The translations under genes were made by a program, and so were the position numbers. Of a DNA stretch of 64,000 bases, positions 12,956 to 23,677 are shown one piece after another. The notes below the pieces were generated by a model. It saw nothing but the letters and a program-made list of their open reading frames with translations. It had not been told where the DNA came from and did not search any database. The stretch is from assembly GCA_019400425.1 (NCBI GenBank), contig JAFREE010000019.1, positions 62,001-126,000 of the forward strand. Reading direction: 5' to 3'. Every line of letters starts with the position of its first letter. Position 1 is the stretch's first letter. This DNA comes from Hymenochaete sp. R1. Its lineage: Eukaryota; Basidiomycota; Agaricomycetes; Hymenochaetales; Hymenochaetaceae.

Positions 12956-13986
12956 ATGCCTCAAGATGATCAAGCTAGTCAAATTCTGAGAAGTGCGTCG
13001 TCGATAATGGACATGGTCTCCATTTATGAGTCGTTTTTGAACACCATGGCACGCGAGAAATCGATAGCTAAGGGTAATTTTAAACTACCCGCTCAGATCA
13101 AGGTATACGCGCACAAGCGGGCGACGGACAGAGTAGGCGAACTGGTTGGTAGCTCTACGAAACGGGCCAAGGTGAGTTTATTGTCTTTTGCGATTACCTA
13201 TGAGGGCGACTCATATAATCACAGGCTGCCGAACTCGAGATTGCCTGTATTGGAGCCCTTTGGATGCTTGAGCATATCCGGTCATATCATTATGATGATG
13301 AAGACGGAAAGAGGCAAACCGGACACGCTCTGCAAGGAGCCAGACATTCGGTAGCGAACCAATGGGGAAAAGCTCATAAGGCACTCCAAGAATGGTGCGA
13401 TATGCTTATTGAAACCTGGATGTCCAGATTTCGGATCACGCAGTCGCTCTCGCAATCATATGTAGGACCGCGCGAAGGCGCCTCCGAAGTTGAAACAAAC
13501 GAGGATGAGACAACGGCTTGGACTGACGAGGCTGAAGCAAAGCGGAAACTTTGCGACCTGTTCTTCGGTATCAGTGATACGACGACTGACGACGAACTTG
13601 AGCAAGATCTGAAAGTTTTGTTATCGTCACAGCTGACACTTTCACTAGAGCATACCCATTCTGAGAGGCTTTCGACGACACAGAACGGACCTTCCAGAGA
13701 ACCCATCGACGATATTATGGCCATGTCAACGGCGTTCAGAAAATATAACGCCGATATCAACAAATACAAGAGAATATTTCGTGGAGGCTCTCTCAGTTAT
13801 GATGTGTTGGCAAAGAGAGTAGTGACGGAGTCAGGTGCTCCCGCTAAACGCGGACCTCGACCCAGACAGAGAGCAGAAACAAGCTATGGCTCGGGTAAGA
13901 AACGTGCAAGGGAAACCGATTTCTCAGAGGGAGACGAAGCGGCTACGAGTCAGAGCAGAGGCTCAAAGGCTTCGCGAGGCGCTTGA
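12956..13986 (+). CDS. hypothetical protein with basic, nuclear-type tail
   Basis: Two exons, 12956-13171 and 13225-13986, join in phase 0 across a GTGAGT..CACAG intron to give about 325 residues. The first 150 residues are largely helical, with motifs such as ACIGALWMLEHIRSYHYDDE. The middle is acidic (VETNEDETTAWTDEAEAKRK). The C-terminus is basic and low in complexity (PAKRGPRPRQR and SGKKRARE), resembling bipartite nuclear signals. No domain is recognised. A second frame from 13835 to 14131 is also charged, so an alternative final exon cannot be excluded. The start is supported by a TATA-like element and CT-rich leader upstream. Confidence 0.6.
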
Positions 13987-15165
13987 CGAAAGCTGGACAC
14001 GATTCACTTCGTACATAGTCGTGTGCGGGAATGGCATGCATATTGATCATGTGAACGTCCGATTCTCAAATTCTATAGCTTTTACAGTGACCTCTCTTAT
14101 CATGAGGCTTTCAATTTTTAGGTCGCTTTGAAGGTTATTTCATTCTTATTTTGTAATTCTCCGGTTGTCTATCGACTTTCAAGCTGCCTTTCATACAAAG
14201 TCAGGAGACCCATCTGTGCGAGGTACATCTAGGATGTAAGTAAAGATGTAAAAAAATGCGACATCCGCTTTTAGATTTTGTGCCACACAAAGGGACAAAT
14301 TTTGCTGATCTCTTCTGCGCTTTTCTTGATCGACCTGTAGTACCTGATTTCCATGGGCCAGAATGACGCAAAAGTTTAACCCATCGGCACGAAACTATGT
14401 CCTATCTTCGCGAAGAGTGCCTCTCCTGCCCTGGGCCTTGAACTTCGTAGCCGCTGTCTGTGAACCACGCACAACATTTTTACTACACCACCGATCATCG
14501 CATACGTTCGCGCTGGTTTTTCAAACGGACTGTTTCGTAGTCCAAATTTGAAATTTCGAAATAGTACAGTGATAGGCCATTCATAAGTAACGAGCGAAGT
14601 TGCATGACTTGGACTTTTTGATAGCAGTGTGATTGAGCATTGCTGAATAATTATGGGGCCGAAAGGAGACTCAGTCCTTTCTCATTACTACCACCCGTGG
14701 GCAGCAGTGGCGCAAGCCTCTCCTTGTGATATCAGATATGATATTGATTAGATGCATGGCTCCGATTCGGTCTTCTGCCTGAGTCATACCAGTGGGCTCC
14801 ATTAATCAGCCAAAGCTTCTATCGAGCCAAGTCTCTCCAATGAGGAGCGGAATGAAGAGGTTCAGAGGAGAGTCGTCCGAAAGAGGAGAATATGAGTCAC
14901 ATGACCGCACGGCCTTTGAAGAAAAGCGTCTGGAGCAATTTGCCGCGTCTACGCGTCTCTCTCGGCGTGAGTTCCAGGGCAGTGAATATATCTATGTCTT
15001 ACTCACCCGTTTTCACTCAATCGTGCCCTCCTTCCTCGCCCTTGACATCGACGACGCTCACAACGCCTGAGCATCGCATGCTTCCCACGTAGTGCACGGC
15101 TCTACAAGTGTACTTAGCCACCATCTATCACCGAGGGCATCTCTTGAATTGCGTGCGTGTGCTAC
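13987..15165. other. intergenic, no gene supported
   Basis: The frames present here (for example 14792-15070, charged, with RGESSERGEYESHD) lack family motifs and clean splice links. They probably lie in the upstream region or leader of the transcription factor gene. No repeats were recognised. Confidence 0.4.
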
Positions 15166-18100
15166 ATGGATGTACCATCGCAAGACGGCGGTTCCGATAA
15201 GCCGGACACGACAAATGCGGATGAGGTCAAGGTTAGAAAGACAAAGGAAAGAGAGCTTGAACGGAAGAGGGCCAGGGGTGAGTTGAATGGGCTTGGGTGC
15301 TCCCGTTCCGATGCCGAGACGATATACTAAGCTCCGAGGTTAATTATAACGTCAGGCGAGGTCTCGTGTGCCGAGTGCAGAAGGTACGTTCGGTCACTTT
15401 TTTGTATAGCATTTCCATTTGGTTTACTCAATCTCAAATTATTCTCGTCAGGCTCAAGCTCAAGTGTAACAAGAAAGTATGTTTGCCGCGCGACTGAGCT
15501 ATGAGTGGATTGAAAGCTGATGCTTTTAGGTACCATGCTCGTCGTGTGTGCGCCGCGGGTGTCATTCAATATGCCCAAACGGTAGGTGGTGCTTTTCTCA
15601 TTGGCTAGCTGAATGATCTTCATTATATTGTTCTAGGTGCGCTGTCTACCGGACAAGGGTCACGGTGAGTTCTTGGTTAGTGAAAACAATCGCATAGGAC
15701 TATACTGAAGAGTCTATAGGTTCGTCCTCGCGAACACCCGGAAACTGCACACTAAACTTCTCGACATGAGCCAACGCATCCGACAACTTGAAGATGCTCT
15801 TCAAATCGCTCAAGCGACTATCTCTTCTCAGCCGCACCCCCTCCTTTCCGAAGACTTGCTCTCTGTGAAAACGGGCGTTGACGATGTTACCGGTGAAAAC
15901 GTACCACCAAAAGAAGACCTAGGAGACGACGAAGAGGAAGGTATGATCAATGCTTTAGGTACTTTAAAGGTGTCTGCGCCTGGAGATTCCACGTTCATGG
16001 GCCGGGTTTCAGCTGAGGTGTGCTCCCGTTGTAATTGACCGCCTTGAACCGCGCTGAGAGTAATTTTAGGCACTTCTAATAGTAAGGAACCACGCCTCTC
16101 TCTCTCTTTTTAATCTCACATAAAGGAATCCAGAATGAGTCCTTCGATCATGGAGTTGGTATTTTCGGGGGTGCAGGATTAAAGAAGGAACTCGACGTCG
16201 AAGACACCTTAGGGGAACAAATCGTCGGCGCTGCGAAAGGATTCCCTTTCTTAAGTGCAACCATGAGCAAAGACTGCCTCATTCCCATTCTCGATGACTA
16301 TCTCCCAACCTACGAACGCGCCACCGCCCTCGCAGAAGCGTACCTTGAAAACGTCAACTGGCTTCCCCGACCCATCCAACGCGAACAAATCATGGAAGAG
16401 CTCCTCCCGATGCTGTACAAGCATCGCGGCAAGGTCGGCGCGCATAAAATTGATGAGAATCACCCTCATATCGACTTTTGGCGGATGAAAGTCGTCAAGC
16501 GGATGCATTTTCTGGGGCTGGCGTATGCGTTGTTTGCGTGTGGGTCGGCGGCTGACTTGACGCAGGCGGCTGATACGCTGGAGGGAAAGACTTTCAATTA
16601 CCTTGCGAGGGCGGCGGTCAACTCGACTTCTGTGTTTGATACGGGGGCTTCGATGGAGAATGTACAAGCGTTGATGCTCCTAGCCTCTGTAGCGTTCTTC
16701 ACTTGCGAGGCGCCGTCCTTGGAGTCGTCGTGGAAGATGATGTCTTTCGCACATTTGTTGGGCGTCAGCGTGAGCATCACTCGTTGGTTCCTTTCATGAA
16801 CTTATACTAATTCATAGGATAGATCGGAATGCGTAAGTTAACGCCAGGTGCCGTATTTAAAGCATATCTGACGGTGTGGTGTAGATCGGGATCCCGCTCG
16901 TTGGGGATTAGATGAGAAGCATATTCACCGAAGACGAAGCCTGTTCTGGGAAATGAACTCCATGGGTATGACGTTGTATTCGCTCTCCGATCTGCCATCT
17001 TAACTTACCCTTCCAAATTTTTGTCCCTCAGACAAGTGGAAAGTGGGTTATTGCCGTCCATGTTTATTTACTCGTACCGACTTACCAAATGTAATCCACA
17101 GTCTTTGGCATCAGGTCGGCCATCCCTCTTCCATTCTGCCGAGGTCGATTGCAATCTATGTGAAGACATTGAAGCCACCACTACCCCAGACGGGAAAGTA
17201 CGCGAAAGCCGTGAGTATAAAGTATATCACTTTAATCGATCCTTTCTGACGTTCTGCTTTGCAGCGTATCATTGGCGGATGAGGTTTGCTAGAGAGGTTG
17301 TTGGACCCATCTCAGAGACTCTGTGTCTCACCAGGCCTATCAAATACTCAGAATTTCTAGAATTCGATAGAAAAGTCAGAGACTTCGACAATCCCCCTCT
17401 CGATCTGACTGAAAATGGCGTTTTCAATAACAAAGGTCATCTTTGGAGTCTGTACAAAGATATTGGTACGAATTTCACGAATAAAAAAATGCTTTCAAAA
17501 TCCTGACGACAAAGTGTTTTACAGTGCTTCTCTTCCTTCATCGTAACTTTTTTGCCCGTGCCATGATCAAGTTTCCAGATAATCCGCTCCGAAGTCCCTT
17601 TTCGCCCTCTTTTTTAGCGGCGTACTCGTCGTCGATCAAGTTCTTACGTACAGTACGCGCGTGTTTCAGGCATAACGCACGATTATTGCTCGGACATTGG
17701 CCTGTATGGGTACACGCACTTACTTCTGGAGTACGTTATAGAATTCATCCTACGAAGCTTAAGTTCATGTGCTGATTATGACCATTAAAGGTTGTTGTTG
17801 GAACGGTCGCTTCACGTATGAAGCAAACACCGTTGGCGGCTGCCGCGTCTCAAGACTTGAATCACTGCATAACGCTCTTTGAGGAAGCGCAGCAGCACCC
17901 AGTTCCGAAACGCGGGCTGGTGAGTATATTTTCGAAATAATGAAGAAATCGAACTAATGTGCATTCTCCAAGCCAATGCTACTGCGCCTCAGGGAACGAG
18001 CTTATCAGCTTTCGCAAAATAGTTCCGAAGTCCAGGGTCCAAGTCAAAATCCATCTCAAGTCAAAGCTGAAGAAGATGAGGATTTCGAACTCAGCGTTCT

Positions 18101-19244
18101 GCGCGGTACTCCACGATTTGTTCAAGCCGGTTATCCATTCTTTGGAAGTCTCAAGGACAAGGGCAAGTGCCGAGGTGGGGCGGGCTCCAAGCGGGGAGGT
18201 GCTCCTCCATGGGCTCGTGGGCTTTCGACGGATGCTAATTTGCGATCACATCAATCGGAGGACATTCAAACGGAAACTGCAGTTCAGGTTTCTATCCCGA
18301 CGCCTCCCCTGTCGCATGGGTCAGAGAACACCCCGCCTTCCGATACTTTGCCCTCAGCTCAGCCTGAGACTATATCACAGCCTCCACCCCCACTTGATAT
18401 CATCGACGATAATGATGTGCCGATAGCAATGGGAGACATATTGAGTAACACCTCCAATCCGTCGTCCAATAGTTTCTGGGTGTCTGAATATCAGAACTCA
18501 GTTCCGATGTCAGATCTCGACATGGACGTCAATTCTCTTATGAATTGGATATCCTCCACCGACATGGGAGCTCTGCAAACGACCTCTGACCCTTCAATGA
18601 CACTCTTCCCCCTTTACGCTACAACAGTCCCCGGCCCAATTCTCAACGGCCCCGCTCCTCATGTATCATTCAACTTCAACTCGGGCGACAGCCCCGAAGG
18701 GATTCAAGACGCTTCAGATCCATCGTACGGTGAGAGTCGGGCATGGCTGAATCAAACATTCGGGGCGGCCGGTGCACAGGATGTCGGAAACATGTTGAAC
18801 TACGTACCTGCGTCGAGCGGATACGGCATCCACGAACGAGCTGGCTTGGCGAGTGCTTATCCTAGTCGCAATTCTGTAACAAATTTCTCCCTCTCGCCCC
18901 CCTCCGCCTCATCATCACAATTGAAAGATCCATCTCCGTTTTCGCCCAACTCTAATTCAATGCCCAACGTTGGTCTTAGTCAAGTCCCGGAACAAGACAA
19001 TATGACGGGAATGGACTTTACGTGGACCGACATTCTCTCCATCGCTCAACGATCGAAGGGCGATAACGGGACGTCAGGTGGTGTTGCTAGGACCGGTGCG
19101 AGTGGGAGCGGGAGTAGTACGAACGACAATAACGCAGTCGCTGATGACTTTATCGATGCGTGGAAAATGCAAGCTACGATGGATGGGAACCAACCTTACT
19201 TCTCTTCCGACGCCAGCGAAAATACAAATATGAGCTTATTCTAG
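15166..19244 (+). CDS. Zn2Cys6 fungal transcription factor
   Basis: The start is MDVPSQDGGSD at 15166. The binuclear zinc cluster is spread over four exons (15166-15277, 15356-15383, 15452-15476, 15540-15581). It reads CAECRRLKLKC, then VPCSSCVRRGCHSIC, giving all six zinc cysteines in the usual spacing. A short linker and dimerisation helix follow (SQRIRQLEDALQIAQ). The middle region has fungal-specific transcription factor domain landmarks (MEELLPMLYKH, HRDPARWGLDEKHIHRRR, FWEMNSM). The C-terminal ~400 residues are Ser/Pro/Asn-rich and probably an activation region. A 12-base exon (ALLI, about 16070) seems needed to keep frame. Predicted role: sequence-specific DNA binding in the nucleus; the regulated pathway is unknown. 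Confidence 0.9.
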
Positions 19245-19483
19245 TCCTTTCCTCCTTCATAATTGTCTTTTTCCATCTCTCTGCTTTTGTCTTCTGCAAA
19301 CTAAAAACACCCGTAAACCTTTTTAAACATGTTGCGCCTCTGATATCCCTTGTTTCACCAGATCACATTACTCAACATTTCATTATTGTAGTTGTATCCA
19401 AGTCATCCCCGCTCGACCAGACATACATATGTAACAGATTAAACATTCACGTATATCCAAACCCGAAAATATCAGAGCCTCAT

Positions 19484-20785
19484 TCATAAACCTTCAATCC
19501 AGGTCTCAAGCTCTGAGTCAACTGCATCTGGCGCTTCCAAGTTGACCCAATGCCCAGTGTCAAACTCCTTAACAGTAGAATTCTTACAAAACGCTTCAAC
19601 GATAGCGCGGTTCTCTTCCGGAGGACACGCGAAATTACGCTTGCAAGCTGCATAAAAGACTGGCTTATCGACGCGCGTCTGTTCTTGAGTCAGTTCTGGG
19701 GGGAGGATCCCGAGTCAGCGGGCTTGATTAAAGGATAACGAATGGGAGGGAAGTACGGAGGAGCCCGAAGAGGGCAGGGAAGTAGAGGAAAGATGTGATA
19801 GATCTACTCACCGGCGTCGTCTCCAGGCGTCAGTCCGCGGACCATTGCTTTATACCAGCATAAAGGACCGGTGAAGCCGTTTCTCCGAAAGAGTGCGACG
19901 CGCTCCTCCAGCTTCTGTAACACAAAAAAGGCCGCGAAAAAAATTAGATCTGTGAAAGGGAAGTAACGAAACAAAGGGTGAGTGGGGACTCGCCTTCACT
20001 GGCATGCACGGTAGGAGTTTCTGCGCCTTTCTGTTTTCTAAAAGCCATCGCTCTTGCCCACCTTCCGGGCTCAACCATCGTCGACTCATGCCTTTGACAT
20101 CGTTGAACAGAAGTGAAAAGTATCCTTCAAGCTAAGAAAAGGGATCAGGATAGTATTAGCATTTGTTCTAACCCTACTCGCAGACAAAAGTCGCAAAAAT
20201 AAGAATGAAAAGACATACATTCCCTTCAATCATTCCCGCTGCTTCTTCCCGCTCATAAAACCTCCAATACCCAAACTTCGCGTACCCTCTCTCCCGCACG
20301 CTCGCCTCATTGACCGCATCTATATCAAACCCGGGAACCGGCGGGAAGTACCCAAGCGCAAGGAACGCAAACCCGACAAACCGCTCTGGGAAGTAATTCG
20401 CCAGTCGGGAACAGAGCCCCGAGCCCCAATCGTGTCCGACTGCTACAACCGGCCTGGAAGGAGACACAGCAGATGGAGATGAGACTGAAAGGTTCTCTGC
20501 GTCGAGGATGTCGATGATATCGCGCGTCATGAGTTTCATGCGATATTCTGATGGGCTACTGGGTTTCGATGTGAGGCCGTATCCGAGGAGATCTGGGATG
20601 AGGACACCGAAGCCTTTCTGGGTGAAATGGGACGCAACTTGGGACCAGTCCGATGAATGTGAGGGGAATCCATGAAGGAAGAGTATGGTTGGATGGGCCA
20701 ATGATGAAGCCGGGGCGTAATAGTAATGGTAAGAGAAACCACGGGTGACAGCCAGATGTTTGTAAGACCCTGCGTTGAGGACCAT
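19484..20785 (-). CDS. alpha/beta hydrolase, soluble epoxide hydrolase type
   Basis: Exons 20219-20785, 19994-20131, 19812-19914 and 19484-19695 give about 339 residues. The oxyanion-loop motif HGFPSHSSDW and nucleophile elbow GHDWGS are present. Aspartate as nucleophile is the epoxide hydrolase / dehalogenase signature. The catalytic histidine is in TGHWVNLEAP near the C-terminus. The cap region (YWRFYEREEAAGMIEGN) separates them. The enzyme should hydrolyse an epoxide to a diol through an ester intermediate, probably in cytosol or peroxisome; substrate is unknown. The second intron may start at CCA|GTGAAG or at AAG|GCGAGT. Both keep frame and differ by two residues, and the second would be a GC donor. 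Confidence 0.88.
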
Positions 20786-21581
20786 TGTCTGAAAAATAAC
20801 CAGGCTTTTGGATGAAAATTATGGGATACGAAAGGGCTTGGACGCCCTTATGCGACGCCGCTTTATACTGTTCCTGTTGTATGCATGAGTCTTGAGAATA
20901 GTTTGATTCCGGTGGATTCGGCACGGGATCCAAGAGCTTAGGTCTCGTCTGTCCTCGGCATTCAGTTCTCCTGTTTGTTATTGTTCTTGATGGAGAATGG
21001 GATGATGGCATATAGGCTAGCTCGTGAGCGTCGTGATACAAATGATCCACCCACGGCGGGAAGAACGTAAGGCATTCATTCTGAGTTAGCACGGCTTCGA
21101 AGCATAGGAGAGCCTGAAAGCCTATTTACTCACTTCCGATACCCATGACTTGTGTGATGCTGAAAGATAAGGCATGGATCATGACTGATAGTGGGGGCAA
21201 TCTAGAAATCAGGCAAATACGGATTTCATTCTTCATATGGAGGACGCCATCTCTCAGGCTCGAGCAAACGATCAGAACGGTCTGTTGCGGATAACGCGTT
21301 GATTTCATAGCGAGTTCGTTTAAAGTGAGCTCAGGAAAGGACATAAGAGTCTTTTTTCTTGCATAAAACATGCCCATAAAAATAAGAAAGCAGTGAAGGT
21401 AGGCTCCAAAATACATGCGGTCTGACATACTTTATATGTGTTTATTTTGCATCTCGTCTTTCGTCAAGCGCTCTAAGCCCAAACAATATGACCCTTCCTG
21501 CAAGATAGACGTCCAAAGATGGACCAAGGTCACCTCAAAGGGCCATTGTACGGCGTATGCCGCATAGTTTCGCTCGGAGCG
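20786..21581. other. intergenic between hydrolase and Kish genes
   Basis: One minus frame (21126-21428, beginning MSDRMYFGAYLHCF) is 100 residues long and partly hydrophobic, but it has no recognised relatives or clear splice partners. I treat the stretch as 5' flank of the hydrolase and 3' flank of the Kish gene. Confidence 0.4.
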
Positions 21582-21908
21582 TCAGACGATTATGGTAAGG
21601 GCCATGGCTATACAGGCGAGCGCGACGTAGGGCGACAAACGTTCACCTAAACGAGACGCAAGATCAGTTACAAGTAGTAGACAATCGATGCACTCCATAC
21701 CTATTCGCGCGCACATCCAGAACAGGCCGAGGAAGCCCGATTTATTGCGGTCGACAAGTGCAGGCGCGACTGAGCGCACGTACGTGCATGAACAGACGAG
21801 CAGTAGGATGACGAGCAGCAGCGACGGGAAGTAGAACAGCGCCGACTGCAAAAACGACTATAGTTCAAGAGTATTTCCTTTAGCAAAATCTGAACAACGA
21901 CGTACCAT
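21582..21908 (-). CDS. KSH1: Kish (TMEM167/Ksh1) secretory-pathway membrane protein
   Basis: The first exon is only the ATG (21906-21908). A GTACGT..CAG intron follows, then exon 21701-21845 and exon 21582-21646, giving about 70 residues. The protein begins [19 protein letters not shown], then [36 protein letters not shown] and a second hydrophobic helix. This is the diagnostic order of the Kish family, including the conserved ARIGER(K/L)SPY linker. Kish proteins sit in the ER/Golgi membrane and are required for early constitutive secretion. Length is normal for the family. The start shares a ~180-base divergent intergenic region with the Crinkler-like gene. Confidence 0.95.
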
Positions 21909-22088
21909 TATATTGCGGGGACGTGGAAGTAGACAACTGAGCACTGAGCAGGGCGTGGACTTCGTGGACTCTGTCGTGGTCGTTGTGCTCAGTGCCGATC
22001 ATTCTACTTTTGGAAAGCAATTTCTGCTTAACAATATTACATGTAATGTGATCACTATTGTTGTTGAGTGCTGGCTCCAACCACGACA

Positions 22089-23100
22089 ATGCCCACTTCA
22101 GACGTGGTAGAAATTCGGTACCTTCTCATCGCCCACAGCAAGAAGCATATCAGCTTGTGGGACAAGATCAAGAAGCGCAGTCCGAATAACCTTGGGCATG
22201 TTGCTGCTTCCGAGCTCGTCGTGTGGAGGTTCAAGGACCCAACAGTATTTGATGAAGCAGACAGCGAAGAGTCACAGAAGCAAATTAGCAATGCTTTACT
22301 CAGCGGTGTCCAAAGACTCGGCAAGGCCGACGCTGATGGAATTACAGCCCTCTAAGGCCTAAGGACGAGAGATTCCTTGTGGAAGACCGGAAGTACCCAG
22401 TGCGTTCCATACCACACCGTTTCCTCGTTCCTCCCCACTATTGGCGCTCATTCTATACGACTTAAATCTAGGCCTAGGCCTAGTACCAGAAGATGATCCG
22501 CTCAATAAAAATCATCGCAGTATCATTGTCCGCGCTGGCAAGTGAGGTCTCTTCAAGCTCTCGGAAGAAGAACGGAATTGCATTAGGGAATGGCCCGAAA
22601 ACGAACCACTGCACGATTTTATCCAAGAATTTCAGAAGAAGCTGTCCAAGGATAGTGAACTGGCCTTTCGTGCACGCTCCAGTTACTGTATTCGTCCTGC
22701 GAAACCGTCGCTGATTCCTCGTCAGAGCATCGATGCACTCCAGAAAGAATTCAATTTCGAGATAAATAACGGCTCTGATTACAATCTCACACGTCTCAAG
22801 GAGGTGAACACCGGCCCGTGGGGGAGCACTATGGAGCTATCGCACGTTCTGTCGTCCGCGGGGGGTTCCGAAATATGGAAGAAAAGCCCAGAGGCTGCGC
22901 TCTACTCAAGATTCTTCTTCCCCGTCGCAGCATACCGTAACATCAAATTCCGACCCAATGGTGTTATAATCGCTTATCTTTTGTGCGTCAATACTTTCTT
23001 GTCACTTGAACTGAACCTCTTGCGCATCCATAGCAAGACAGACAGTTGGCCTTGGAGATTCATAGTTGAGGCTCTGGATGAAGAGTCTGAAACTGTTTAG
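22089..23100 (+). CDS. Crinkler-like (CRN N-terminal domain) protein, possibly degenerate
   Basis: The first part matches the ubiquitin-like CRN N-terminal layout: a lysine-rich helix (SLWDKIKKRSPNNL), then AASELVVWRFKDP and later PEDDPLNKNHRSIIVRAG, the usual end of that domain. A 45-base GTGAGG..TTAG intron (about 22539-22583) then leads in phase to EWPENEPLHDFIQEFQKK. A second intron (about 22982-23033) leads to the terminus ending DEESETV. Between 22340 and 22490 the frames do not connect with standard phases, so there is either a non-consensus intron or a frameshift. The C-terminal part has no recognised domain. In other eukaryotes CRN-type proteins pair this N-terminus with variable effector or conflict-type domains. 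The start could be 22068, 22089 or an unseen upstream exon. Confidence 0.5.
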
Positions 23101-23677
23101 AAAAAGCCACCTCTAAAGGAATACCCTCACGAGCTAATAAGCGACGTCTTGTGGCAGAAACGCTAATAAAGACCGATAGATTCTCGTGTGGCCGTGTCTT
23201 CATGGCATTCTTAGAGGTGCATGAAGGGGAGTTTGCGACAACACTGTTGGACTAAGACCCGTGTGCACAACCACAGCTGAGGAAATGATGAGAATCAGCT
23301 GGCCGATCGAAGGGTGCCGAAGATGAGACGCTTCCTCCCGAATGGAAACCATTGATTGCAAAGAAAATCAAGGCGGAGATTGTGATTGGAAAATCCATTG
23401 AAAGGCGGCTGAAGAGGTTCCGTGTCGTTTCTGGTGATTTGAGTGCTTCGAATATTATGGATTTAACGCAATGACCGTTTGCAATAGATACACATTTGTA
23501 CATTACAGTGCATCCTGAGATTGAAATGAACAAGTATCGTAATGATAAAGTAATGTAAGTACATACTATCAAAAACTGTACTCGTTGCTGTGATTACGTC
23601 ATCAAATTTCGAGACTTGGTTCGGCATGCGTTCAAGTCCAGCTTAAGCTTGAACTACATTGAAGACGCACGACCTCG
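23101..23677. other. intergenic, promoter side of the Oma1 gene
   Basis: No coding frame is supported. I saw no tRNA-like fold although a GTTCAAGTCC string occurs near 23630; the rest of a cloverleaf is missing. Confidence 0.45.

Noticed and set aside
14792..15070. Charged plus frame upstream of the transcription factor
   Set aside because: No in-frame splice leads from it to the zinc-cluster exons and it has no known relatives.
20556..21092. Minus frame of 178 codons upstream of and overlapping the hydrolase start
   Set aside because: It overlaps the hydrolase in another frame, and its composition is unlike a folded protein.
23600..23650. Possible tRNA because of a GTTCAAGTCC string
   Set aside because: No matching acceptor, D or anticodon stems could be placed around it.
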